Shown: positions 23,506 through 32,111 of the stretch, in pieces
Numbering within the stretch: position 1 is the stretch's first letter
Layout of the letters: each line of letters starts with the position of its first letter
Assembly: GCA_946479035.1 (NCBI GenBank)
Contig: CAMLDW010000024.1
Location: 1 to 38,962, forward strand
Source of the DNA: an uncultured Chthonomonadaceae bacterium
GTDB lineage: Bacteria; Armatimonadota; Fimbriimonadia; Fimbriimonadales; Fimbriimonadaceae
DNA length: 38,962 nucleotides
Direction: 5' to 3'
Program-made: the position numbers and the translations under genes
The notes under the pieces: generated by a model
What the model saw: only the letters and a program-made list of their open reading frames with translations
Database searches by the model: none
What the model was told of the DNA's origin: nothing

Positions 23506-25851
23506 ATGCAACGGGAAACCCCGACGTTCAAGCAGCGAGAATCGGCAGTCCGCGTGCCGGTCCTGCCTGTGCGCGAGACCGTACATTTTCCTGGCGTCAT
23601 CCAGACGCTGCTCATCGGCCGGGACATGTCGCTGCGCGCCCTGCACGAGTCGCTCGAGAAGGGCCGGGAGACCTTGGTCCTGAGCCAGCGAAGCGGCACA
23701 GTGGACGAGCCCACAGCGCGCGACCTCTACCGTGTCGGCACGCTGAGCGAAGTGCTGCACGTGCTCCCCTTGCCCGACGGCACGATGCGAGTCGTGCTGC
23801 GCGGGCTTTCGCGCGCGCGGGCCAACAAGCTGGCGTTCAAGAACGGCCATTTCGTCTGCGAGTGCGTCTTTCTGGTCGAAGAGAAGGAGAAGGACGAGCG
23901 CGTCGACGCGCTCATGCGCGAGTGCGTCAGCGCGTTCCAACAAGCCACCAACCTCGGTTTGCAGGCGCCGCCGGAGGTGCTCGACATCGTGGGGACGATG
24001 CAGGACCCGGGCGAGCTCGCCGACACGATCGCGCACCACCTGCCGACCCTCAACACCGCGACCAGACAGGAACTGCTCGAGGAGACCGACGTCGCGGCGC
24101 GGCTCGACCGGCTCGTTCACATCCTGATGCGCGAGCTCCAGGTCCTCGAGCTCCAGACCTCGCTGCGAAGCAAGGTCGAGGAGGAGCTCGGCCAGACCCA
24201 GCGCGAGTACTACCTGCGCGAGCAGCTGCGCGCGATCCAGCAGGAGCTCGGCGGCGAAAAGGACGTTTTCAGCGAAGAGGGCGAGGAGTACCGCAAGAAG
24301 ATCGAGGCCGCCGGAATGCCGCCCGAGACGCACGACAAGGCGATCCAGGAGCTACGCAGGCTGGAAAGGGCGCCGAGCAGCTCGCCGGAAGGGATGGTCA
24401 TCCGCAACTACCTCGACTGGCTCGTCGAGCTTCCTTGGCAAAAGGTGACCGACGACCTGATCGACGTGAAGAAGGCGGCGGCGATCCTGGACCGCGACCA
24501 CTACGGCCTTGAGAAGGTCAAGGACAGGATCCTGGACTTCTTAGCCGTGCGGCAGCTCAGCAAGTCGCTCCGCGGCCCGATCCTGTGCTTCGTCGGCCCG
24601 CCTGGAGTCGGCAAGACGAGCATCGGGCGGTCTATCGCCGAGTCGCTCGGGCGCAAGTTCCACCGCATTTCTCTGGGCGGCGTACGCGACGAGGCGGAGA
24701 TCCGCGGCCACAGACGGACCTACATCGGTTCGATGCCGGGCAGGCTCATCCAAGGGATCCGTCAGTGCGGCACCAAGAACCCGGTGTTCATGCTCGACGA
24801 GATCGACAAGATGACGAGCGACCTGCGCGGCGACCCGACGAGCGCCCTGCTCGAGGCGCTGGACCCGGAGCAGAACCAGCACTTCAGCGACCACTACATC
24901 GAGTCGACGTTCGACCTGAGCAACGTGATGTTCATCGCCACAGCGAACCTGCTCGAGAACGTCCCCACGCCGTTGCGCGACCGGATGGAGGTCATAAGAT
25001 TCCCCAGCTACACCGAACAGGAAAAGCTCCATATCGCGCAGCGGTTCCTGGTGCCAAAGCTGCTTGAGGAGCACGGCCTCAAGAAGAGCCAGCTCACCCT
25101 GCCAAAGGCAGTCTTGGAGACGATCGTGCGCGAGTACACGCGCGAGGCCGGCGTCCGCTGGCTGCAGCGCGAGATCGGCACGCTCTGCCGCAAGGCGGCG
25201 CGCAGCATTGCAGAGGGCAGTTCCAAGGCCGTCAAGGCAGACTCCAAAGCGGTCGAGAAGGCGCTGGGCAAGCCGCGCTTCCGCTATGGGCTCAAGGGCA
25301 AGAGCGACGAAGTGGGCGCCGCGACCGGGCTCGTCTACTCTGAGTACGGCGGCGACATCGTCACGATCGAGGCGAACCTCAGCCTTCCGTTCGGCGAGCA
25401 GCCGCAGGTCCGGCTCACCGGCTCTCTCGGCGACGTCATGAAGGAGTCCGCAATGGCGGCGATGACCTATATCCGGGCGAACCAGCGCCGCATCAGCCCC
25501 GACAAGGAGTTCCGTTACGATTCGCACATCCATGTCCCGGAAGGCGCGGTGCCGAAGGACGGCCCAAGCGCAGGCGTCACCATGCTGACCGCACTAGTCT
25601 CCGCGTACACCGGCCGCCCGGTCCGCCGCGACTTCGCGATGACCGGCGAGATCACGCTGCGCGGCAAAGTGCTGCCGGTCGGCGGCGTGAGAGAAAAGGT
25701 GCTTGCGGCGCACAGGGCCGGCATCAAGCACGTGATCCTGCCGGCCGAGAACATGCGCGACCTCGACGACCTTCCAGAGGGCCCGCGTTCGGAGCTCACG
25801 TTCCACCCCGTCAAGAGCGCAGACGACGTGCTGAAGCTCGCGCTCGTCTAA
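23506..25851 (+). CDS. lon: ATP-dependent protease La
   Basis: A 781-residue Lon, the soluble AAA+ serine protease that removes misfolded and regulatory proteins. It has the N-terminal LON domain ([20 protein letters not shown]), the AAA+ module with Walker A GPPGVGKT at about 364-371 and Walker [10 protein letters not shown], and the C-terminal protease with the dyad S688 (PKDGPSAG) and K731 ([12 protein letters not shown]). The length is normal for LonA. The ATG at 23506 follows AAGGTGA; the frame is open to 23470 but the extra residues are atypical. It ends 6 bp before the nadA stop on the other strand. Confidence 0.97.
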   Translation: MQRETPTFKQRESAVRVPVLPVRETVHFPGVIQTLLIGRDMSLRALHESLEKGRETLVLSQRSGTVDEPTARDLYRVGTLSEVLHVLPLPDGTMRVVLRGLSRARANKLAFKNGHFVCECVFLVEEKEKDERVDALMRECVSAFQQATNLGLQAPPEVLDIVGTMQDPGELADTIAHHLPTLNTATRQELLEETDVAARLDRLVHILMRELQVLELQTSLRSKVEEELGQTQREYYLREQLRAIQQELGGEKDVFSEEGEEYRKKIEAAGMPPETHDKAIQELRRLERAPSSSPEGMVIRNYLDWLVELPWQKVTDDLIDVKKAAAILDRDHYGLEKVKDRILDFLAVRQLSKSLRGPILCFVGPPGVGKTSIGRSIAESLGRKFHRISLGGVRDEAEIRGHRRTYIGSMPGRLIQGIRQCGTKNPVFMLDEIDKMTSDLRGDPTSALLEALDPEQNQHFSDHYIESTFDLSNVMFIATANLLENVPTPLRDRMEVIRFPSYTEQEKLHIAQRFLVPKLLEEHGLKKSQLTLPKAVLETIVREYTREAGVRWLQREIGTLCRKAARSIAEGSSKAVKADSKAVEKALGKPRFRYGLKGKSDEVGAATGLVYSEYGGDIVTIEANLSLPFGEQPQVRLTGSLGDVMKESAMAAMTYIRANQRRISPDKEFRYDSHIHVPEGAVPKDGPSAGVTMLTALVSAYTGRPVRRDFAMTGEITLRGKVLPVGGVREKVLAAHRAGIKHVILPAENMRDLDDLPEGPRSELTFHPVKSADDVLKLALV

Positions 25852-25857
25852 GCGCGA

Positions 25858-26976
25858 TCAGTCGACGGCGAGCGCGATCTTCTTTGGTCCGAGCTTGAGC
25901 ATTTGCTCCAGAGCCTTGAGCGCCTGGGCGCGCACGTCTTCGGGCACGAGCACCTGGTTCATGACCCGCCCTGCCACGAGCTCCTCGATCACCCAACAAA
26001 GGAACGACGGATGGATGCGGTACATCGTCGAGCAAGGGCAGATCTGCGGGTCGAGGCAGAACACAGTCTTATCGGGGTTGTTGTGCGCCAGGCGGCTGAC
26101 GAGGTTGATCTCGGTCCCCACTGCCCACTTGCTCCCTGCGGGCGCGCCCTCGATCGCTTTGATGATGAACTCGGTCGAGCCCATCAGGTCGGCGGCCATC
26201 GCCACCTCCATCACGCACTCCGGGTGGACGAGCACGTTGATCCCTGGGTGCTCGGCCCTCGCCTTCTGCACCTGCTCGATCGTGAACCGCTTGTGGACCG
26301 AGCAGTGGCCCTTCCACAAGATGAACGTGGACTCCCTGAGCTTCTCCGGCGAGTTGCCGCCAAGCGGCTTGAACGGGTCCCAGAGCGCCATGTCTTTCTC
26401 GGCGTCGTAGCCCATTTTCAGCCCAGTGTTGCGCCCGAGGTGCTGGTCGGGGAAGAACAGCACCTTCTTCCCTCTTGCCAGCGCCCACTCCAGCGCCTGG
26501 GGCGCGTTGGTGCTGGTGCAGACCGTGCCGCCGTGCTCGCCGACGAACGCCTTGAGGTTCGCAGCCGAATTGATGTAGGTGACCGGCACGATCTGGTTTG
26601 TATCGGTCACTTCGGCGAGCTGGTTCCAGCACGAGCGCACCTGGAAGTGGTTGGCCATGTCCGCCATCGAGCACCCAGCGGCGAGGTTGGGTAGCACGAC
26701 CTTCTGGCTCGGCGGCGTAAGGACGTCGGCGCTCTCGGCCATAAAGTGCACGCCGCAGAAGACGATGAACTCTGCGTCTGGGCTAGAAGCGGCGTTTTGA
26801 GCGAGCTTGTAGCTATCGCCGGTGAAGTCGGCGTGCTTGATCACCTCTTCGCGCTGGTAGTGGTGGCCCAGGACCACGAGCCTCTTGCCGAGCTTGCGCT
26901 TGGCCGTGCGGATGCGGTCAGTGGCCTGCTCGTCTGTGAGCGCGGCGTATTCGGGCGGCAAAGGCGCCTGGTACAT
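25858..26976 (-). CDS. nadA: Quinolinate synthase A
   Basis: A 372-residue [4Fe-4S] enzyme that makes quinolinate from iminoaspartate and DHAP for NAD synthesis. The three-fold family pattern is clear: VVLGHHYQREEVIKHADFTG, NLAAGCSMADMAN (first cluster Cys), INSAANLKAFVGEHGGTVCT (second) and CLDPQICPCSTMYRIHP (third). The extra Cys next to the last ligand (CPC) is common in this family. The long form (about 370 aa) is normal. The ATG at 26976 has AGGACGG upstream. A TATAAT at 27084-27089 and a structured leader of about 100 nt precede it. No nadB or nadC is nearby. Confidence 0.95.
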   Translation of the reverse strand: MYQAPLPPEYAALTDEQATDRIRTAKRKLGKRLVVLGHHYQREEVIKHADFTGDSYKLAQNAASSPDAEFIVFCGVHFMAESADVLTPPSQKVVLPNLAAGCSMADMANHFQVRSCWNQLAEVTDTNQIVPVTYINSAANLKAFVGEHGGTVCTSTNAPQALEWALARGKKVLFFPDQHLGRNTGLKMGYDAEKDMALWDPFKPLGGNSPEKLRESTFILWKGHCSVHKRFTIEQVQKARAEHPGINVLVHPECVMEVAMAADLMGSTEFIIKAIEGAPAGSKWAVGTEINLVSRLAHNNPDKTVFCLDPQICPCSTMYRIHPSFLCWVIEELVAGRVMNQVLVPEDVRAQALKALEQMLKLGPKKIALAVD

Positions 26977-27077
26977 ACCGTCCTAGCGTTTTTTCCGGCC
27001 GCGGCGCCTGGTAGATCCGGCGTCCGCGGGCCCCGGACGGCCACAGTCCTTGCGGACGGGGATGTTGTGACCGCTCT
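26977..27077 (-). ncRNA. Structured nadA mRNA leader (candidate regulatory RNA)
   Basis: On the minus strand, hairpin 1 (27072-27039) has an outer stem GGTCACA/TGTGGCC, an 8-nt bulge ACATCCCC and an inner stem GTCC/GGAC with a GCAA loop. Hairpin 2 (27038-27022) is GTCCG/CGGAC. The ribosome-binding region GGACGG (26983-26978) is exactly complementary to CCGTCC at 27059-27054 and at 27040-27035. This would allow alternative pairings that hide or free the start. The nadA (NAD+-I) riboswitch class is known upstream of nadA in Acidobacteria; membership here is unproven. Confidence 0.4.
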
Positions 27078-27083
27078 GTGTCT

Positions 27084-27089
27084 ATTATA
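27084..27089 (-). promoter_or_regulatory. -10 box TATAAT of the nadA promoter
   Basis: A perfect TATAAT on the minus strand within the dxs-nadA gap. Transcription would begin near 27077, leaving about 100 nt of leader before nadA. No clear -35 box is seen at 17 bp. Confidence 0.6.
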
Positions 27090-27113
27090 CGTCCGGCTGG
27101 GCGCGGCTCTCAC

Positions 27114-29015
27114 TCATCGCCGGGACTTGGCCAGAGCGCTGAGCGCCATCTTCACGTCTTCCATGCCCAGGCCGTTCTCTTCGAGCAGCCGGTCCTGGTC
27201 GCCGTGGTCGATAAACCTGTCGGGGAGCGCCATGAGGGAGTGCCTGACGGCCAAGCCCTGCTCGACGATCTCGTCGCGCACCATCTGCCCGAATCCGCCG
27301 TTGCGCGCGCTCTCTTCGAGCGTCAGCAGGTTCCCGGTCGATTGTGCAAGGCCGAGGATGGTCTCAAAGTCGATCGGTTTGGCCCACCTCGCATTGATCA
27401 CTTCTACTCCGACGCCCTCTGCGGCGAGCTGCGTCGCCGCTTCCCACGCGACGGCGACCATCGAGCCGTATGCGGCCACAGTGACGACCGGTTTGATGTC
27501 TGCGGGGACGCCCAGCACTTCGGCCACCCCGAACTCGATGGCGGTGCGACGCTCCGGCAGGTTCTCCGGAGTCGAGCCGCGCGGATAACGGATAGCGATC
27601 GGGCCCTTCTCGTAGTCCTTCATGAAGAACAGCATCTCGCGCAGCTCGGTCACGTCGCGCGGCGCGAGCAGGGCAAAGCCGGGGATGAACGAGAGATAGC
27701 TGACGTCGAACGCGCCGTGGTGCGTCGGCCCGTCCGCGCCGACCAGCCCGGCGCGGTCCATCGCAAAGCGCACGGGCAGGTGCTGGATCGCCACGTCGTG
27801 CACGACCTGGTCGAAGCCGCGCTGCAAGAACGTCGAGTACACGGTGCAGAACGGCTTCATCCCACCGGCCGCGAGCCCTGCGGCGAACGTCACCGCGTGC
27901 TGCTCCGCAATGCCAACGTCGTAATAGCGGTCGGGATAGGTCTCTGCGAACTTGTTCAGGCCGGTCCCGTCCGGCATCGCAGCGGTGATCGCGACGACGC
28001 GCGGGTCTTCCTTGGCCAGCTCGACGATCGCGTCGCCGTACGCCTTCGTGTACTGCACAGGGCCGCCAGCCTTCTTGGGGACCTCGCCGGTCTCGGAGTC
28101 GAACGGCGTGACGCCGTGCCACTTGCGCGAATCGTCCTCGCTCAGTTCGTAGCCCTTCCCTTTTACGGTGATCGCGTGCACGAAGAGCGGCCCGCGCACC
28201 TGCCGAAGGTTTCGGAAGATCTCGAGCAGGTGGATGAGGTCGTGCCCGTCGACCGGCCCGATGTACTCGAAACCCATCTCTTCGAAGATCGTGCCGGTCT
28301 GCTCGGGCGCGAAGTAGTGCGTGAAGCCGTGTCGGAGCCCTGCGGCGATGCGCGGCGCAGGGCCAGGCACGCGCTCGATCAGCTCCTTCGCCCTGTGAGC
28401 CCAGTCTTGGATCCTTGGTCGCGAGCGCAGGCGCGTAAAGTAAGAGGTCAGCGCGCCGACGTTCGGCGCGATCGACATTCGGTTGTCGTTGAGCACGACG
28501 GTGATGTCCGTGCCCATCTCGCCCGCGTGGTTCAGCGCCTCCCAGCTCATGCCCGCGCAGATCGCGGCGTCGCCCGTCACGGCCACGACGCGCTCGTCGG
28601 TGCCCTGCCTGTCGCGCGCGGCAGCGAAGCCCAGGGCCGCGGAGATCGACGTTCCCGCGTGACCGGCGCCGAAGTGGTCCAGCTCGTGCTCGCTGCGCTT
28701 GAGGAACCCGCTGAGACCCTTGTGCTTTCGCAGGGTCTCGAAGCGCGGCAGGCGGCCCGTCAGGAGCTTGTGCGGGTACGCCTGGTGCCCGGTGTCCCAC
28801 ACCACCTTGTCCGGCGGCATCGAGTACGAGGCGTAGAGCGCGACGGTCAGTTCTACGGTGCCGAGGTTGGAGCTGAAGTGCCCGCCGGTCTGGCTGACCT
28901 TGTCGATGATCGCCCGCCGGACCTCGTCTGCGACCTGGAGCAGCTCCTTGTCGGAGTACTTGTGGAGGTCGGTCGGGGTGACGATCTGACTCAGGAGCTC
29001 GTAGGTGTCAGCCAT
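27114..29015 (-). CDS. dxs: 1-deoxy-D-xylulose-5-phosphate synthase
   Basis: A 633-residue thiamine-diphosphate enzyme and entry point of the MEP isoprenoid pathway; it condenses pyruvate with glyceraldehyde 3-phosphate. The TPP-binding segment reads GDAAICAGMSWEALNHAGE...NDN. GVTPFD, a transketolase pyrimidine domain (AITAAMPDGTGLNKFAE, VGIAEQHAVTFAAGLA) and the DRAGLVGADGPTHHG block identify Dxs rather than transketolase. The C-terminal domain ends in KMALSALAKSRR. It is the last gene of the minus-strand run and lies 30 bp after the GAF gene. ispE is about 19 kb away. Confidence 0.96.
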   Translation of the reverse strand: MADTYELLSQIVTPTDLHKYSDKELLQVADEVRRAIIDKVSQTGGHFSSNLGTVELTVALYASYSMPPDKVVWDTGHQAYPHKLLTGRLPRFETLRKHKGLSGFLKRSEHELDHFGAGHAGTSISAALGFAAARDRQGTDERVVAVTGDAAICAGMSWEALNHAGEMGTDITVVLNDNRMSIAPNVGALTSYFTRLRSRPRIQDWAHRAKELIERVPGPAPRIAAGLRHGFTHYFAPEQTGTIFEEMGFEYIGPVDGHDLIHLLEIFRNLRQVRGPLFVHAITVKGKGYELSEDDSRKWHGVTPFDSETGEVPKKAGGPVQYTKAYGDAIVELAKEDPRVVAITAAMPDGTGLNKFAETYPDRYYDVGIAEQHAVTFAAGLAAGGMKPFCTVYSTFLQRGFDQVVHDVAIQHLPVRFAMDRAGLVGADGPTHHGAFDVSYLSFIPGFALLAPRDVTELREMLFFMKDYEKGPIAIRYPRGSTPENLPERRTAIEFGVAEVLGVPADIKPVVTVAAYGSMVAVAWEAATQLAAEGVGVEVINARWAKPIDFETILGLAQSTGNLLTLEESARNGGFGQMVRDEIVEQGLAVRHSLMALPDRFIDHGDQDRLLEENGLGMEDVKMALSALAKSRR

Positions 29016-29045
29016 CTGCCAATGTCGAATACGCTCGAAGGGTAC

Positions 29046-29519
29046 CTAGGGTTGGGCCGGCTCGGCCCAACGGTCCGCCATCAGGGCCGCGAGTGCTTCC
29101 AGCAGAGCGACCTCTCTGGGCCCGAACGCCGCGGCCCTATGGCTGTCGATGTCGATCTGCCCAAGGGTGCGGCCGTCCTTCTTGATCAACACGACCGCCT
29201 CCGCTTTTGTTTCCAGAGAGCAGGACAGGTAGTTCTCCAGCTTCGAGACGTCGTCGATGATCTGGTCCTTGTCCTGGGCCACGGCGGTGCCGCAGACGCC
29301 CTGCCCGACCGGAATGCGGGTGTGCTCCGTCGGTGCGCCGACGAAGGTCTCGAGCACGAGCGTGTCGCCCTCGAGGACGTACACGCCAGACCAGTCGAAG
29401 CCGTCCAAGCGATCCAGTTGCGCCATGCACAGGTCGCGGAACGCACGGCCCTGCGCCCGGCTCTTTTCACAAGTGGCCAGGACTTGCTCGGCCGTGCCTG
29501 CTTGTCCCTTTGTTTCCAT
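29046..29519 (-). CDS. GAF domain protein, free methionine-(R)-sulfoxide reductase-like
   Basis: A 157-residue single-GAF protein. FDWSGVYVLEGDTLVLETFVG, IPVGQGVCGTAVAQ, the DDVSKLENYLSCSLETKAEAV block and GQIDIDSH match fRMsr (MsrC/YebR) proteins that reduce free Met-R-O. Two of the usual three cysteines are present (GVCGT and YLSCSL), while the one that normally precedes the RIPVG motif is Thr/His here. The enzyme may therefore resolve differently or only bind a ligand. It starts 9 bp after the preceding gene and is followed 30 bp later by dxs. A GATAGC box lies 8 nt before its ATG. Confidence 0.7.
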   Translation of the reverse strand: METKGQAGTAEQVLATCEKSRAQGRAFRDLCMAQLDRLDGFDWSGVYVLEGDTLVLETFVGAPTEHTRIPVGQGVCGTAVAQDKDQIIDDVSKLENYLSCSLETKAEAVVLIKKDGRTLGQIDIDSHRAAAFGPREVALLEALAALMADRWAEPAQP

Positions 29520-29528
29520 TTTCTTGTG

Positions 29529-30353
29529 CTATCTTTCGAGAGAAGTTACCCAGGCGGCAATCGCGGCGTCGGGAGAGGAATCGCTTTCCGGAATCAGTTC
29601 CAGGCACGGAATCCCTTCCCATTGCTCTCGATCCAGACCGCCGACCGCGACCTTGAGAGGCGCGCTGCGCTCGCCGACCAGCGCGCCCGGTTCGAGCCGC
29701 GCGCCTTTGAGCACCGACTGCGCCAGACCGAGCATGAAGCGCTGCGCCTTCGCCAAGAGCTCGTGCGCCACGCCGAAGACCTCGACCTCCGGGTGGTCGA
29801 ACTTCGTGAGCCCGAGCGTGTACACGTGGAGCCGCCCCTCGTGTTCGCGCCCGTGGACGCGCACGTGGTCCGCCGCGCTGACCGGCTCGCCTGCGGGGCG
29901 CGACGAGAGGATCTGCTCCGGCAGACGATAAACCTGCGAGACTGGGTCGGCGACCACGCCGTCGGTCAGGTCAGCGAGCCTCTTGGCGACACCGAGGAAG
30001 AAGTCGAGCGAAGGGTAGGTCTGCGGATCGTACGATTCGAACGTGAGCTGTAGGATGTTCCAGGTCGACTCGATCCGCAGGCGCATCTCACGGTCCCACT
30101 CTTCGGCTGCATCGGTGCGCGCGAGCGCGCCAGGGTCAAAGCCGCTCTCCTCCTTCGGCATCACCATCAGCTTTAGCACAGTCTTGCGGTCAGGGCTCGA
30201 GACCGCGTACACGCCGCGCTGTAGCGGTTCAGCAAGGTCCGCCTTCGACGTTCCCTGTGCGAGCGGTGCGCCCATCCCGGCCACCGCGCCGCCCTCTCCT
30301 TTGGGGTTGACCACGACCAGGATGCTCGGCAGCGCCGCCTTGGCCGCGAGCAC
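29529..30353 (-). CDS. Unknown protein (about 275-301 aa) downstream of the HTTM gene; start uncertain
   Basis: A soluble mixed alpha/beta protein I do not recognise with confidence. Its layout (LPSILVVVNPKGEG near the start, then VYAVSSPDRKTVLKLMVMP, ADLTDGVVADPVSQVY, and HVYTLGLTKFDHPEVEVFGV) recalls DUF4261-like families. Coordinates use the GTG at 30353 as start, but the coding pattern continues upstream for 27 more codons to the TAG that ends the HTTM gene. No ATG, GTG or TTG lies in that stretch. AAGGAGG (30449-30443) sits 8 nt before an in-frame ATC at 30434. If ATC or CTG (30413) is used, the protein has 301 or 294 residues. It ends 9 bp before the GAF gene. Confidence 0.65.
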   Translation of the reverse strand: MLAAKAALPSILVVVNPKGEGGAVAGMGAPLAQGTSKADLAEPLQRGVYAVSSPDRKTVLKLMVMPKEESGFDPGALARTDAAEEWDREMRLRIESTWNILQLTFESYDPQTYPSLDFFLGVAKRLADLTDGVVADPVSQVYRLPEQILSSRPAGEPVSAADHVRVHGREHEGRLHVYTLGLTKFDHPEVEVFGVAHELLAKAQRFMLGLAQSVLKGARLEPGALVGERSAPLKVAVGGLDREQWEGIPCLELIPESDSSPDAAIAAWVTSLER

Positions 30354-30437
30354 GGAGAGGTAGTAGCCCTTGCTGATCGGGACGCCAGAGCCCTTGGGCC
30401 TGGAGAACCTCAGGGACTCGCCGAACTTGCGGATGCC

Positions 30438-31400
30438 CTATCCCTCCTTCTTCGCGGGCGAGAGCGACGGTGCCTCGAGCGGCGAGACGAACCTTGCGAA
30501 CGGTCTAAAGCGCCCCGCGAGCCGCTTTGCCCACGCCGTCACTTCCTCTCCCTCGTAGAACGTCATGTACGTCGAGACGGTGATGAAGCTGAAGAGCGGG
30601 ATGTTCATGCGGAACTCGATGCCTGCGTGGAGCAGCAAGCCGCAGAGCAGGACCCATTTGCGCAAAGGCTTCGCGAAGACCAGCGTCCCGAGCCCAAGCT
30701 CAGTGAGCAAAGTCCCGTAGGTCATAACGGCGAGCATCGGCTGCTGGTCGAAGAAGTGCGGCACGGGAAACCTGTCGAACTCGTCGAGCTGCGGCGGGTA
30801 CCACGTGGCGGTACCGTTCAGCCACCACTGCCCGAACGACTTGTGCCACACCGTCGTAAAGTAGACGATCGCGACCTGGATCTGCATCATCCGCTGTGGC
30901 CAGAGCGACACTTGCGCGGGCTCAGGCGGCGCAGTGCCCTTCTTGAGCGCAATCAGCCGGTCGAGCGAGCACGAAGCGCCGCTCGGCGCGACAGCGATGT
31001 AGAGCAGCATGACGCGCATCAGCGTGTCGCCGGAGTGCAGGATGTCCGGGCAGCGGTGGTGGATGCTGGTGACGCCCACGAGCAGCGCGATGCTCGAGAT
31101 CCGCGACCAGAAACCGAGCGCGGTCAAGAGCGCGGCCAGCATCGTGAGCCCGTAGAAGACCGCCGCCACGTCCGGGTTCGTCACGTGCGCGAGCAGGTCG
31201 AACCGGAAGTCCCCGTTGTTCCAGCGGTCGAGCAGCTCGGTCGGCACGTACCCCGTCTCGGTGAACCACGCCCTAAAGTCGATCGACACCATCGCGAGGT
31301 TGATGAACGTGATCGCGCCGAACACCGCGCGGAACAGCCCCATCGTCACGGGCGAACCGTAGCCGAACATCCAACCGTGGAACGCCCGCAGCGCCCTCAT
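30438..31400 (-). CDS. HTTM (vitamin K-dependent gamma-carboxylase-like) integral membrane protein
   Basis: A 320-residue multi-spanning membrane protein of the HTTM superfamily. It has the early conserved arrangement RAVFGAITFINLAMVSID, WFTETGYVP, and the paired-His segment SIHHRCPDILHSGDTLMRVM; several helices follow (AVIYFTTVWHKSFGQWW region, LLHAGIEFRMNIPLFSFITV). Bacterial HTTM proteins mostly have unknown substrates; gamma-carboxylation is not implied. Its ATG overlaps the stop of the upstream one-TM gene (ATGA), and the two likely function together in the membrane. Its TAG lies in frame with, and 3 nt before, the possible ATC start of the next gene. Confidence 0.82.
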   Translation of the reverse strand: MRALRAFHGWMFGYGSPVTMGLFRAVFGAITFINLAMVSIDFRAWFTETGYVPTELLDRWNNGDFRFDLLAHVTNPDVAAVFYGLTMLAALLTALGFWSRISSIALLVGVTSIHHRCPDILHSGDTLMRVMLLYIAVAPSGASCSLDRLIALKKGTAPPEPAQVSLWPQRMMQIQVAIVYFTTVWHKSFGQWWLNGTATWYPPQLDEFDRFPVPHFFDQQPMLAVMTYGTLLTELGLGTLVFAKPLRKWVLLCGLLLHAGIEFRMNIPLFSFITVSTYMTFYEGEEVTAWAKRLAGRFRPFARFVSPLEAPSLSPAKKEG

Positions 31401-32092
31401 CCGTGCACCTCCTTCTCGATCTTCGCGGTGTCGACCATGTAGGCGAAGAACGGGTACGTGTTGTAGCCGGGCTCGACATAGTCCTTCGGCGGGTCGAAGC
31501 CCTTGAGCGGAGCGATGACTTTGAAGTGCCGGCGCAGCACGACCTTGACCGGCATGTTTCCGTCACCCTTATAGCTCTGATACGCGATGGACTGCGCGAT
31601 CGCCGGCCACTTGTAGCTGTACATGTCGCCGTGCGTGTTCTCGACGAACTTGCGGAACCGCTCTTTGAAGTACCTCTCCGTCAGCGAAAGGTCGTGCATG
31701 CGCGGGTACTTGAAGACCATCTCCGTGCCGTCTTGGTACGTCACGACAGCGTCGAGCCACGTGTCCACGTTCGCCGGGTTCGGCGAGAACATGTTCCAGT
31801 ACTGCCAGAAGCCTGTCCAGAACAGGTAGTAGCGGACCGGCGAGGCCTTGACGTACTCCTGGTTGTAGAGCAGCAGGTAGTTGGGCGCGTCTTTGAGCTT
31901 TCGCATCGCGCCCTCCTGCGGCCGTTGCGCGCTCTCAGAGGGTGCGCCGATGTCACCTGGGTTGGCTGCCGCCGCTCTCGCCAAGTAGCTCGGCGGCTGC
32001 GGCAAAGTCCAACTGATGATCGCGAACAGGTGAAAGAAGACCCAGACCTGCACCAACCAGTGGACGCGCCTCTTTTTCGGCTCCTCCGCCAT
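31397..32092 (-). CDS. One-TM membrane protein paired with HTTM (DUF5819-like pattern)
   Basis: A 231-residue protein. A basic start (EEPKKRRVHWL) leads into a single hydrophobic segment (about residues 12-30, VQVWVFFHLFAIISWTL). A large outer domain follows, with WQYWNMFSPNPANVDTW, YQDGTEMVFKYPRMHDLS and VKVVLRRHFKVIAP. The W.MF.PNP block resembles the DUF5819-type proteins found beside HTTM genes; this is by eye only. It starts 19 bp after hslU, with a TACTTT box 6 nt before the ATG, so it may also be transcribed on its own. Its end overlaps the HTTM start. Confidence 0.7.
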   Translation of the reverse strand: MAEEPKKRRVHWLVQVWVFFHLFAIISWTLPQPPSYLARAAAANPGDIGAPSESAQRPQEGAMRKLKDAPNYLLLYNQEYVKASPVRYYLFWTGFWQYWNMFSPNPANVDTWLDAVVTYQDGTEMVFKYPRMHDLSLTERYFKERFRKFVENTHGDMYSYKWPAIAQSIAYQSYKGDGNMPVKVVLRRHFKVIAPLKGFDPPKDYVEPGYNTYPFFAYMVDTAKIEKEVHG

Positions 32093-32098
32093 TGCAAC

Positions 32099-32104
32099 AA
32101 AGTA
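32099..32104 (-). promoter_or_regulatory. -10 box TACTTT, likely leaderless promoter between hslU and the HTTM unit
   Basis: TACTTT on the minus strand with a 6-nt spacer to the ATG at 32092. It lies in the 19-bp gap after hslU, so the HTTM-dxs block can be transcribed separately. Confidence 0.45.
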
Positions 32105-32111
32105 TGAGCGA

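Noticed and set aside
27078..30053. A 991-codon open frame on the plus strand opposite dxs and its neighbours
   Set aside because: It mirrors the GC-rich codon pattern of well-identified minus-strand genes (dxs, GAF protein); its translation has no domain and is Arg/His/Asp/Val-biased like other shadows.
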